This document shows, in pieces, positions 1-6,718 of a DNA stretch of 8,599 nucleotides; the first letter of the stretch is position 1; the number at the start of each line of letters is the position of its first letter. A program made the position numbers and the translations under genes. Below the pieces are notes generated by a model, which was not told the DNA's origin, searched no databases, and was given only the letters and a program-made list of their open reading frames with translations. The stretch covers positions 1 through 8,599 of the forward strand of contig URNW01000030.1 of assembly GCA_900549285.1 (NCBI GenBank), given 5' to 3'. This DNA comes from an uncultured Mycoplasmatota bacterium (GTDB lineage Bacteria > Bacillota_I > Bacilli_A > RF39 > UBA660).

Positions 1-335
<335 letters not shown>

Positions 336-376
336 ATTATTTAATTAATTTGTGAGTAAAGCATTATCAAGTTTTT

Positions 377-393
377 AAAGGACAAAATCCTTT
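377..393 (+). other. small hairpin in the 23S-5S spacer
   Basis: AAAGGA (377-382) and TCCTTT (388-393) form a perfect 6-bp stem with a CAAAA loop, just upstream of the 5S. There is no T-tract after it. It may be a processing or folding element of the rRNA precursor (inference); the rest of the 23S-5S spacer is AT-rich and holds no tRNA. Confidence 0.35.
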
Positions 394-394
394 T

Positions 395-499
395 ACCAGT
401 AACGATAGCCTAGTGGACACACCTCTTCCCATCCCGAACAGAGAAGTTAAGCACTAGAACGCCGACGATAGTGATAAGCGAAAATAGGAAGTTGCTGGT
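395..499 (+). rRNA. rrf: 5S ribosomal RNA (short form)
   Basis: 5S rRNA of the large subunit. The core CCCATCCCGAACAGAGAAGTTAAG is at about 428-451 (CCGAAC and AAGTTAAG are hallmark 5S segments). The ends close helix I: ACCAGTAAC (395-403) pairs with GTTGCTGGT (491-499), with one G-U pair, which fixes the boundaries. The molecule is about 105 nt, clearly shorter than the ~115 nt of typical Bacillus 5S. The missing length is in the helix IV/V region (GATAGTGATAAGCGAAAATAGG), as in Mollicutes 5S. It is the last gene of the rRNA operon. Confidence 0.95.
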
Positions 500-514
500 T
501 TTTTTGTGTTTAAA

Positions 515-543
515 AACAGCTTACATTTAAGCTGTTATTTTTA
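515..543 (+). terminator. rho-independent terminator of the rRNA operon
   Basis: Perfect 9-bp stem AACAGCTTA (515-523) / TAAGCTGTT (528-536) with a CATT loop, preceded by A-rich and followed by T-rich sequence (ATTTTTA, 537-543). It starts 15 nt after the 5S and presumably ends rRNA transcription. Confidence 0.85.
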
Positions 544-560
544 ATTTCAAAATAATAAAG

Positions 561-591
561 TATATAAAAACTGATATTATCAAATATCAGT
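561..591 (-). terminator. minus-strand rho-independent terminator
   Basis: Perfect 9-bp stem: 570-578 (ACTGATATT) and 583-591 (AATATCAGT), loop ATCA. The T-tract follows the stem only on the minus strand (plus-strand A-run 566-570, read as TTTTT), so it is oriented to stop leftward transcription. No annotated minus-strand gene ends here, but a minus-strand promoter sits about 50 bp to the right. Confidence 0.65.
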
Positions 592-637
592 CTCCATACC
601 AAACTACTCTAACTATAAATGCCCTCGATACATTTAC
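565..637 (-). ncRNA. putative small minus-strand transcript
   Basis: Inferred from its borders: a near-consensus minus-strand promoter (644-672) and a minus-strand terminator (561-591). The product would be about 70 nt and unlike any RNA family I recognise. Its longest open frame reads into a 3'-terminal peptide ending IVRVVWYGD, with a TGA at 589-587 inside the terminator arm. The frame opens at 658, runs 23 codons and lacks a start with a Shine-Dalgarno site. So it could instead be the eroded 3' end of a lost gene with its terminator. The rest of 544-769 shows nothing else I can support except the promoter of the next gene. Confidence 0.3.
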
Positions 638-643
638 AAACAA

Positions 644-672
644 ATTATATAATGTAATTTAATTAAAATCAA
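644..672 (-). promoter_or_regulatory. sigma-A-type promoter, minus strand
   Basis: Read on the minus strand: TTGATT (-35, at 672-667), a 17-nt spacer, and a perfect TATAAT (-10, at 649-644). Start of transcription is expected near 637. Its only visible target is the short unit ending at the terminator at 561-591. Confidence 0.5.
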
Positions 673-739
673 GTCTTTTTTCATAAAAATAAAAATTTTT
701 TTAGGAAAACAAAGTTCGACAATATTTCATTTTCTAAAA

Positions 740-769
740 TGTTAAAATAGATCATTAGGGAGGAAATAT
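740..769 (+). promoter_or_regulatory. extended -10 promoter and RBS of the 770 gene
   Basis: TGTTAAAAT at 740-748 has the TGn-TAAAAT form of an extended -10 promoter; no good -35 is visible at 17 nt. A strong Shine-Dalgarno AGGGAGG (757-763) lies 6 nt before ATG 770, so the leader would be only about 15 nt. A TTCGACA heptamer (715-721) lies just upstream of the expected polymerase contact region. Confidence 0.45.
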
Positions 770-1543
770 ATGATTTTTAATGAAAACAATAATCGAGGAA
801 TTATGAATGAAATAAAATTTACTAAAATTTTTGATAAAAAAACAGTAAAAGAGTTAAGTCAACAATGTCAGGAATTACTTAACGAATTATTTGATGGTTT
901 AAATGAAAATGATTATATAGAATGTTGGAAAAGCAAATTCAAAGAAAAGGCAGATATTAAAATACGCATTAACGAAGATATAAAAGGAATTAGTATTAAA
1001 ATGGGAGAAAACAATTCTGTACATCAGGAACACATTAACAGTCTTTCTAATTATTTATTAAACATAGGAATTAAATATGACATAATTAACAAATTGCGAG
1101 CATACAATTTCGGTTTAATTAATGGCATCCAAGTAGATGCCGAAACATATAAAAAGAGAAAAAGTAGTGATATAGTCGCAATAAAAATGAGTTTAAATGA
1201 TTTTTATATCAAAATAAATTTAATGATACGATTTTTGTTCAAAGGTTCAGAAACTCAGTTTTATGATACTGATGCAATTATCCATGGTACTCCAGAAAAT
1301 TTTTTGTGGGCTACAAAAAGCGAAATAATGAAATATTTGCTCACATATCCAGAAGACGACGACACAAACGTAAAAGTAGGACCTTTATATCTTCAATGCC
1401 GAAATCGCAATTTAAAAAATAATATTAAATCAGTCTACACAGAGGAATATATCCAAGTAAAATGGTATACCATAAAAAAAGATTTATACTTGATAACAAA
1501 GGAGAGAACCTTAAAAAAAGCATCAAAAAATATCAACAATTGA
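770..1543 (+). CDS. hypothetical protein, 257 aa, family not recognised
   Basis: I do not recognise this protein. It is Lys/Asn/Ile-rich and appears soluble, with no signal peptide or membrane segment. The N-terminal ~50 residues look helical (KELSQQCQELLNELFDGLNE). The C-terminal half looks mixed alpha/beta, with the run HGTPENFLWATKSEIMKYLL and later GPLYLQC and IQVKWY. Two starts are possible: ATG 770 (AGGGAGG, 6 nt away) and ATG 803 (GAGG at 795-798, 4 nt away, giving MNEIKFTKIF, 246 aa). I kept 770 because its ribosome site is stronger. Six of eight Arg codons are CGN, against 4 of 13 in the gapA of this window, a hint of a different origin. It has its own promoter and lies between the rRNA operon and yvcK, where rapZ sits in many Firmicutes; nothing in it resembles RapZ (no Walker A). 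Confidence 0.75.
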   Translation: MIFNENNNRGIMNEIKFTKIFDKKTVKELSQQCQELLNELFDGLNENDYIECWKSKFKEKADIKIRINEDIKGISIKMGENNSVHQEHINSLSNYLLNIGIKYDIINKLRAYNFGLINGIQVDAETYKKRKSSDIVAIKMSLNDFYIKINLMIRFLFKGSETQFYDTDAIIHGTPENFLWATKSEIMKYLLTYPEDDDTNVKVGPLYLQCRNRNLKNNIKSVYTEEYIQVKWYTIKKDLYLITKERTLKKASKNINN

Positions 1544-1552
1544 CAAATATTT

Positions 1553-1558
1553 TATAAT
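1553..1558 (+). promoter_or_regulatory. possible -10 box of the yvcK-whiA operon
   Basis: TATAAT at 1553-1558, 10 nt after the preceding stop codon, places a transcription start near 1565. No convincing -35 lies at 16-18 nt (ATATCA at 1530-1535). It agrees with translation starting at 1603/1609 rather than at ATG 1561, which would be at the very 5' end. Confidence 0.3.
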
Positions 1559-1608
1559 AAATGTTCTTTTTTTATAAATTTTATGGTAAAGTTATAGTAG
1601 TGATGTAT

Positions 1609-2562
1609 ATGAAAAAGATAATTATTTTTGGTGGAGGTAGTGGTCTATCTCAAATGTTAAAAGGATTAAAATTATTTCCTGTAGATATTACTGCTGTAGT
1701 ATCTGTATCGGATAATGGAGGGTCAACCTTACGATTAAGAAAAGATTTTAATATCCCTGCAGTAGGAGATATATCAAAAGTATTAATGGCAATGAGTAAT
1801 ACCGAGCAAGATATTGTAAATTTAATGAATTATCGTTTTAAGCAATCAAAAAGTTTAGGAAATCATTCAATTAAAAATTTATTGCTAACAGCCTTATTAG
1901 ATCAAAAGGGGGATTTTGCCAGTGCCATTCCCGTTTTAGCCAAACTATTAGATATTGAAGGACAAGTTTTACCTATTACCGAAGAGAATGTTGAACTTGT
2001 AGGGATTACCTGTGATGATAAAAAAATATATGGAGAAACAAGCATAACAAAATGCAAGAAGAAAATTAAAAGAGTAGCATATGACCATGAAGTCAAAGCA
2101 AATCCTGAAGTAATAAACGCAATAAAAGAAGCTGATTTAATTATTTTTTCTTCTGGAAGCTTACTTACAAGTATTATTCCTAATATTATTATAGAAGAAG
2201 TGGTAACTACAATTAAAAATAGTAAGGCCCCTAAATTATATATTTGTAATTTAGTAACGCAACCAGGAGAAACTGATGATTTTAAAGTTAGTGATCATAT
2301 TCAAGTTTTAGATGAATATTTAGGAGAGGGAACAATTAACATGGTATTAGCAAATGATGTAGAAATTCCCAAAGAATTAGTTTTAAAGTATGCAACAGAA
2401 GAGCAGAAAGATCCAGTATTATTAGATGAAGATGTACTAAAAAAAATGAATGTAAAAGTAATAAAAGACAAGATATATTCTGTTGAAGAAGGATATTTAA
2501 GACACGACACTTTAAAAACGGCATATTTAATTTTCTCAATATTAATGGAGAATGATAAATGA
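1609..2562 (+). CDS. yvcK: YvcK-family gluconeogenesis factor
   Basis: Cytoplasmic YvcK/CofD-like nucleotide-sugar-binding protein. In Bacillus and Listeria the family is needed on gluconeogenic carbon sources and for normal cell shape, and binds UDP-sugars. From ATG 1609 it is 317 aa, the same as B. subtilis YvcK, and begins MKKIIIFGGGSG with the Rossmann-type glycine loop at 7-12. Other signatures: SDNGGS 34-39, VGDISKVL 52-59, GNHS 84-87, NLVTQPGETDDF 214-225. The usual GPGSLYTS is SSGSLLTS here (181-188). The frame is open to ATG 1561, but that start would add a non-conserved 16-residue tail; ATG 1603 is also possible. No start has a strong Shine-Dalgarno site. It overlaps whiA by ATGA, so the two are co-transcribed. 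The usual upstream partner rapZ is absent. Confidence 0.93.
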   Translation: MKKIIIFGGGSGLSQMLKGLKLFPVDITAVVSVSDNGGSTLRLRKDFNIPAVGDISKVLMAMSNTEQDIVNLMNYRFKQSKSLGNHSIKNLLLTALLDQKGDFASAIPVLAKLLDIEGQVLPITEENVELVGITCDDKKIYGETSITKCKKKIKRVAYDHEVKANPEVINAIKEADLIIFSSGSLLTSIIPNIIIEEVVTTIKNSKAPKLYICNLVTQPGETDDFKVSDHIQVLDEYLGEGTINMVLANDVEIPKELVLKYATEEQKDPVLLDEDVLKKMNVKVIKDKIYSVEEGYLRHDTLKTAYLIFSILMENDK

Positions 2563-3479
2563 CATACACCACGAGGATAAAAGAAGAAATTACTAAAAAT
2601 ACTTTAAATGAGAATGAAAAAATATGTGAATTATCTGGATTTATACGATTTGGTGCTCAGATAAAAAACAGCATCATAATAACATTGGAAAATGCTAGTA
2701 TAGCTAGAAGAATATATAGTGAATCAAAGGAAATATTTGGTATTCGTCCCAAAATTACGATAAGAAATCAAAGACGCTTTAGAATCAAGCAAATATATAT
2801 TTTAGAAATAAAGGAAAAAGTGGACTACATTTTAAAATTTTTGAATTTGATGGAAGGGAAGAAAAAGATATTACCAAATGAATTCTTTCTGACAAATAAT
2901 GAAGAAAAAATTGCTTATTTAGAAGGCGTATTTTTAGCAGTTGGGACAGTAAATGATCCAGCATCAAGTGGCTATCACTTAGAAATGGTAACAGAGATGA
3001 ATCGAGAAGTCATCTTTTTAACGAAACTATTTAAAGATTTGGGCATAACAGCAAAACATATTAAAAGAAATTCTAAATATATGCTATATATAAAAAATGC
3101 GGAAGTAATCGGGGATATCATCAAAATGTTTAAAGCCACTAATTCTTATTTTTATTTTGAAGACATAAGAATTTATAGAGATCATAAAAATATGGTAAAC
3201 AGACTAAATAATTGTGAAATAGCAAATCAAGAGAAAACAATCACTACAGGTTTAAAACAACTAGAAGATATTAAATATTTAAAAGAACAAGATTTATATT
3301 CCCTATTAGATGAATCAACCAAAATAGTTTTAGATTATCGTGAAAAATATCCTGAAAGCTCTCTTAGAGAACTAGCGGACATAATAAGCATGGAAACTGA
3401 TTATAAAATTGGCAAAAGTGGCGTAAATCATCACTTTATTAAGGTAAAAAATTTAATTAAAAGACATCAAAACAAATAA
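2559..3479 (+). CDS. whiA: WhiA, DNA-binding cell-division regulator
   Basis: WhiA family, 306 aa, close to the usual ~310. The protein has a degenerate LAGLIDADG homing-endonuclease-like part plus a C-terminal helix-turn-helix; in actinobacteria it controls sporulation septation genes, and in Bacillus it is nucleoid-associated and affects division and chromosome segregation. Seen here: LAGLIDADG-like stretch around 119-134 (AYLEGVFLAVGTVNDP), the conserved RDHKNMVNRLNNCEIANQ at 207-224, and the HTH region about 256-300 (ESSLRELADI... KSGVNHHF). The loop before KSGVNH (METDYKI) seems a few residues longer than usual. The start ATG overlaps the yvcK TGA (ATGA); GGAG at 2547-2550 is the ribosome site 8 nt upstream. 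No crh follows, unlike B. subtilis. Confidence 0.95.
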   Translation: MTYTTRIKEEITKNTLNENEKICELSGFIRFGAQIKNSIIITLENASIARRIYSESKEIFGIRPKITIRNQRRFRIKQIYILEIKEKVDYILKFLNLMEGKKKILPNEFFLTNNEEKIAYLEGVFLAVGTVNDPASSGYHLEMVTEMNREVIFLTKLFKDLGITAKHIKRNSKYMLYIKNAEVIGDIIKMFKATNSYFYFEDIRIYRDHKNMVNRLNNCEIANQEKTITTGLKQLEDIKYLKEQDLYSLLDESTKIVLDYREKYPESSLRELADIISMETDYKIGKSGVNHHFIKVKNLIKRHQNK

Positions 3480-3512
3480 AAAATGCAAGACTATTTTTTC
3501 TGCATTTTTTTT
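3478..3512. terminator. bidirectional terminator between whiA and fic
   Basis: Stem AAAAAATGCA (3478-3487) / TGCATTTTTT (3501-3510), 13-nt loop, T-run to 3512 on the plus strand and a matching A-run for the minus strand. It begins inside the whiA stop codon and contains the last four codons (MQKK) and stop of fic, so it can serve both convergent genes. Confidence 0.75.
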
Positions 3513-4351
3513 AATGTCAATCCGATATTTTGAACTTTTTTAGAATGTTCATTATAGTATAGCTGTTCCTCATACATATATAATAAAAATTGTAACCACT
3601 GATTAAAAGCATCATCAATATTCGCTCCTTCATGAAAAGGAATAGCATTTAATTTGCGGTAATAAGTTTGTTTATTAAGATAAATACTATAAGAAATATT
3701 GACAGGAGCTATTTTTAAATTAATATCATTTCCATTTTTAGTTTGATAGATTTTATTAATCAATTCTGTAAATTTAAGATTTTGTAAAACTCTAGCAACT
3801 CTTCCGTTACCATCAACGAAAGGATGAATTTTAATAAATAAAAAATGGATAAAAGCAGCTTTAATAAAAGGATCATTATGAATAAGAGAATCGGCATTAT
3901 TATTAAAAATTTTAATAAAGTCTTGCATAAATAAAGGAACATCTTCAGCCTCAGGAGCATTATAAACTTTTTGACCTTTAAGTAAAATAAATACAGGTAC
4001 TTGGCGATAACTTCCAATTGGATAAGGAATATTTGCATGTTTTAATAGTAGCTTTTGAATTTCACAAATTTTTCGATTTGTTAAATATTTGCTAACATTA
4101 ATAAGATCATAATTAATAAAATCAAAAGGAGATAATATTTTTTCTTCTTCAATTTGATTAGAATATAATAATTCATTAAATAATTCTAAGGTCAAAAAAG
4201 TTACTAATTGCTCATCACCATAAGATAATAAACGATTCAAATAACTATGAAAATGTTCTTGCAATTCTGATAATTGCTCTAACGTTTCTTGATAAATATG
4301 GACAGATTGAATATATTTTTGAAGATTAAAATAGGGAGTACTACCTTCCAA
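3491..4351 (-). CDS. Fic/DOC-domain protein (probable AMPylase)
   Basis: Fic enzymes usually transfer AMP from ATP to a hydroxyl side chain of a target protein. The complete catalytic motif HPFVDGNGRVAR is at 176-187 (numbered from the TTG start), with His176 as the catalytic base. Upstream are the usual helical N-terminal domain, a GSYRQVPV segment (113-120) and a flap-like region. SNQIEE (64-69) fits the class II inhibitory motif (S/T)xxxE(G/N), with Glu68 as the inhibitory glutamate but Glu instead of Gly/Asn after it. Auto-inhibition is therefore likely, and no separate antitoxin is needed. The frame extends to GTG 4360, but that GTG lies inside a perfect Shine-Dalgarno GAGGTGAT (4363-4356). 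TTG 4351, 8 nt after its GAGG core, is the better start (286 aa). The ribosome site is in a hairpin. Target unknown; it lies downstream of clpP on the same strand. Confidence 0.88.
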   Translation of the reverse strand: MEGSTPYFNLQKYIQSVHIYQETLEQLSELQEHFHSYLNRLLSYGDEQLVTFLTLELFNELLYSNQIEEEKILSPFDFINYDLINVSKYLTNRKICEIQKLLLKHANIPYPIGSYRQVPVFILLKGQKVYNAPEAEDVPLFMQDFIKIFNNNADSLIHNDPFIKAAFIHFLFIKIHPFVDGNGRVARVLQNLKFTELINKIYQTKNGNDINLKIAPVNISYSIYLNKQTYYRKLNAIPFHEGANIDDAFNQWLQFLLYMYEEQLYYNEHSKKVQNIGLTLKKMQKK

Positions 4352-4375
4352 AAAAATCACCTCAAATCAGGTGAT
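4350..4375 (-). terminator. hairpin with T-run: clpP terminator overlapping the fic RBS
   Basis: On the minus strand: ATCACCT (4375-4369), loop GATTTG, AGGTGAT (4362-4356), then TTTTTT (4355-4350). The 7-bp stem plus a T-tract fits a short intrinsic terminator for clpP, which ends 26 nt upstream. The right arm is itself most of the Shine-Dalgarno of fic, so the same fold would hide the fic ribosome site. Confidence 0.55.
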
Positions 4376-4400
4376 ATCCTATCATAAAAGAGAAACATTG

Positions 4401-4967
4401 TCAAATAATTACATCTATAAGTCCGTAATGAAGTGCTTCCTCGCTACTCATATAATTATCTCTCTCACAATCTTTAATAATTTTATGAAGAGTCTGTCCT
4501 GTATTAAGAGCTAGAATACTATTTAGTTTCTTTTTGATTTTAAGAATATGTTCAGCTGCAATTTTAATATCAGTCGCTTGACCTTGAGCACCGCCTAAAA
4601 CTTGATGAATCATAACCTCAGCATTTTGAAGAGCGCATCTTTTTCCTTTTGCCCCACTAGAAAGAAGAAAAGCCCCCATACTTGCTGCCATACCAACGAC
4701 AATTGTTCTTACATCACTTTTAATATAATTCATAGTATCATATATAGCTAAACCACTAGTAACAGAACCACCAGGACTATTAATATAAAGAAAAATATCT
4801 TCATGATTTTGAGCATCCAAATATAATAATTCACTTACAATAATACTAGCCATAGCATCATTAATTTCTCCGCTTAAAAAAATAATACGATCTTTAAGAA
4901 GTCTAGAATATAAGTCATATGCATATTCTTTATTACTACTGCGTTCTATAACTGTCGGTACAATCAT
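4401..4967 (-). CDS. clpP: ATP-dependent Clp protease proteolytic subunit
   Basis: Serine peptidase of the Clp chamber; works with ClpX/ClpC-type unfoldases to degrade regulators and damaged proteins. 188 aa, near the usual ~195, aligning from IVPTVIE onward with mature E. coli ClpP. The catalytic triad is present: Ser96 in GMAASMGAF, His121 in VMIHQ, Asp170 in ERDNYMS. Oxyanion/strand motifs YINSPGGSV (61-69) and GQATDI (129-134) are intact. Little or no N-terminal propeptide is present. Shine-Dalgarno AGGTGA (4979-4974) lies 6 nt from ATG. A promoter must lie in the 107-bp gap shared with the divergent kinase gene. The best candidate is TTGTCA (minus, 5028-5023), but its -10 is poor. I see no tandem GGTCAAA CtsR operator. 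Ends with TGA. Confidence 0.97.
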   Translation of the reverse strand: MIVPTVIERSSNKEYAYDLYSRLLKDRIIFLSGEINDAMASIIVSELLYLDAQNHEDIFLYINSPGGSVTSGLAIYDTMNYIKSDVRTIVVGMAASMGAFLLSSGAKGKRCALQNAEVMIHQVLGGAQGQATDIKIAAEHILKIKKKLNSILALNTGQTLHKIIKDCERDNYMSSEEALHYGLIDVII

Positions 4968-5021
4968 TTTTAATCACCTGTATAATATATAGGCTGAATA
5001 ATAAAAAAATATGCAAAATTT

Positions 5022-5066
5022 ATGACAAAATCTTAAAAATATGATAAGATATTATAAAGTAGAGGG
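5022..5066 (+). promoter_or_regulatory. extended -10 promoter and RBS of the kinase-gapA operon
   Basis: ATGACA (5022-5027), 17-nt spacer, TAAGAT (5045-5050) preceded by TG at 5042-5043, an extended -10. ATCTTA (5030-5035) and TAAGAT (5045-5050) form a 6-bp inverted repeat that overlaps the -10. The ribosome site AGAGGG (5061-5066) is 8 nt before ATG 5075. Confidence 0.55.
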
Positions 5067-5074
5067 ATATCAAT

Positions 5075-6718
5075 ATGGAAAAAATAGAAATTACTTTTGA
5101 ACATCAAACAATAGAAGTTAATAAAAATACAACGTATTTAGAGATTAGTAAAGAATCCAAAAAGAAAGACTCTGTTTTAGCTGTGAAAAAAAATAATGAA
5201 CTTTTTCCTCTTACCCAAAGAGCGGTCGAAAATGAAATAATTGAGTTTATAGATGCCTCTTCAATAGAAGGAGCAAAGATTTATAAAGCAGCGATTAAAT
5301 TTATTTTAGAAGTAGCTTTAAAAACAATAATTCCTAGCAGTGATATTGATTTTCTTCATAGTGTCCCAGGAGGTATGCTTGCAGAGATAAAAGTAAACAA
5401 AATCTTAACCGATACAGATATATCAGAAATAAAAAAAGAAATGGCTAATATTATTGATGAAGATGATGAATTTAAAAAGTATAATATATTAAAAAAAGAA
5501 GCAATTGATTTTTATGAAGCATCTACATATTATGAAAAAGCGATTAATGTAAAAACCTGTGATGATATTGTAACCATTTATAAATTAAAAAATTATATTA
5601 ATTATTTTTATGTACCTATGCCATACAGTACTAGATATATAACAAAATTTGAACTAAAATATTTAGGAAATAATCGCCTTATCATTTTATACCCAAGTAA
5701 TTTAACAGAAGGAAGATTACCAGAATATGTTCATCATGAAAATATTATTAATGCCTATTATGATGGAAAATCTTGGCTAAAAAAATTAAATGCTCCCTAT
5801 GTAAGCGATTTAAATACTTTAATTAGTAATCGAAAAATTAAAGGCTTTATTGAGTCCTGTGAACTTCACTTTACAGATGAAATAAAAAAAGCATGTGATA
5901 AGATTATTCGTAATAATGACAAAAAATTTATTATGATCGCTGGTCCTTCAAGCAGTGGGAAAACAACAACTTCAAGAGTTTTAGGAGCATATTTAAGAAG
6001 TAAAGGATATGATCCTATATGTCTTTCTACAGATGATTATTTTGTAGATCGAATAGATACACCTAAAGATGAATTTGGCGAATTTGATTTTGAATGTTTA
6101 AATGCAATAGATACCAAACAATTTAATGAGGATTTAATGCACTTATTAAAAGGAGAAGAGGTAAATATTCCTACCTTTAATTTTATTACAGGACAAAGGG
6201 AATATCATAATAATTTAATAAAATTAAATGAAAATAGTATCATTTTAATAGAGGGACTACATTCTTTAAATGATGATTTAACCCCAGGGATTCCTGATCG
6301 TTATAAATATAAAATATATTTAAGTCCATTCATTCCTTTAAATATTGATCGCCATAATTATATATCAACACTGGATTTAAGATTAATAAGAAGAATAGTA
6401 AGGGATAATAGAACAAGGGGATATACAGTAAGTGAAGTAATTGAAAAATGGCAAAGTGTTAGAAATGGGGAAGAAAAATATATATTTCCTTTTACGCATC
6501 AAGCAGATATGATTATTAATACGGCACTTCCTTATGAGTTAGGAGTTTTAAAAGTATATGCTGAACCACTTTTATTATCTATAGATACGGATTCTAAATA
6601 TTATGAAGAAGCAAGAAGGTTATTAAAATTTTTAAGAAGTTTTTATTCTATAACGAGTGAATATGTAAGTAAAAATAGTATTTTAAGAGAATTTATAGGA
6701 GGAAATAATAATGATTAG
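5075..6718 (+). CDS. TGS-domain nucleoside (uridine) kinase
   Basis: A 547-aa protein of the fused nucleoside-kinase type known from Clostridia, Fusobacteria and relatives. It has an N-terminal TGS-like beta domain (about 1-60), a middle region resembling the threonyl-tRNA synthetase second domain (about 65-240), and a C-terminal uridine kinase/PRK-like P-loop domain (about 280-500). It is expected to phosphorylate a nucleoside (uridine/cytidine) from ATP or GTP for pyrimidine salvage; the exact substrate cannot be read from sequence. Walker A GPSSSGKTT is 290-298, STDDYF with the substrate-binding acid 318-323, LIEGLHSL 391-398, and the Arg-rich lid RLIRRIVRDNRTRG 436-449. The last codons overlap gapA by 8 nt and carry the gapA ribosome site (AGGAGG, 6697-6702), so the two are coupled. 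It holds the place that the CggR/GapR repressor has before gapA in Bacillus and Staphylococcus. Confidence 0.88.
   Translation: MEKIEITFEHQTIEVNKNTTYLEISKESKKKDSVLAVKKNNELFPLTQRAVENEIIEFIDASSIEGAKIYKAAIKFILEVALKTIIPSSDIDFLHSVPGGMLAEIKVNKILTDTDISEIKKEMANIIDEDDEFKKYNILKKEAIDFYEASTYYEKAINVKTCDDIVTIYKLKNYINYFYVPMPYSTRYITKFELKYLGNNRLIILYPSNLTEGRLPEYVHHENIINAYYDGKSWLKKLNAPYVSDLNTLISNRKIKGFIESCELHFTDEIKKACDKIIRNNDKKFIMIAGPSSSGKTTTSRVLGAYLRSKGYDPICLSTDDYFVDRIDTPKDEFGEFDFECLNAIDTKQFNEDLMHLLKGEEVNIPTFNFITGQREYHNNLIKLNENSIILIEGLHSLNDDLTPGIPDRYKYKIYLSPFIPLNIDRHNYISTLDLRLIRRIVRDNRTRGYTVSEVIEKWQSVRNGEEKYIFPFTHQADMIINTALPYELGVLKVYAEPLLLSIDTDSKYYEEARRLLKFLRSFYSITSEYVSKNSILREFIGGNNND

Noticed and set aside
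336..769. tRNA genes, CRISPR or IS ends near the rRNA operon
   Set aside because: No cloverleaf with a GGTTCGAATCC-like T arm, no repeat-spacer pattern and no paired terminal repeats with a target duplication were found.
1540..1545. Perfect TTGACA -35 box before yvcK
   Set aside because: The nearest TATAAT is only 7 nt downstream and no -10-like hexamer lies at 16-18 nt, so it cannot form a promoter with it.
1561..1608. Upstream start of yvcK at ATG 1561
   Set aside because: It adds a non-conserved 16-residue hydrophobic tail, has no ribosome site, and lies right beside the likely -10. The family N-terminus MKKIIIFGGG fits ATG 1609.
1902..2572. Three minus-strand open frames opposite yvcK
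   Set aside because: Low-complexity Ser/Leu/Phe-rich translations antisense to a well-conserved gene, without ribosome sites.
3760..4038. Second frame inside fic on the same strand
   Set aside because: It overlaps the Fic catalytic region in another frame and gives a Leu/Ile-rich translation typical of AT-rich shadows.
4352..4360. GTG start for the Fic protein
   Set aside because: The GTG is part of a perfect Shine-Dalgarno GAGGTGAT, and no other ribosome site precedes it; TTG 4351 is correctly spaced.
4968..5074. CtsR operator upstream of clpP
   Set aside because: No tandem GGTCAAA repeat is present in the clpP-kinase gap on either strand.
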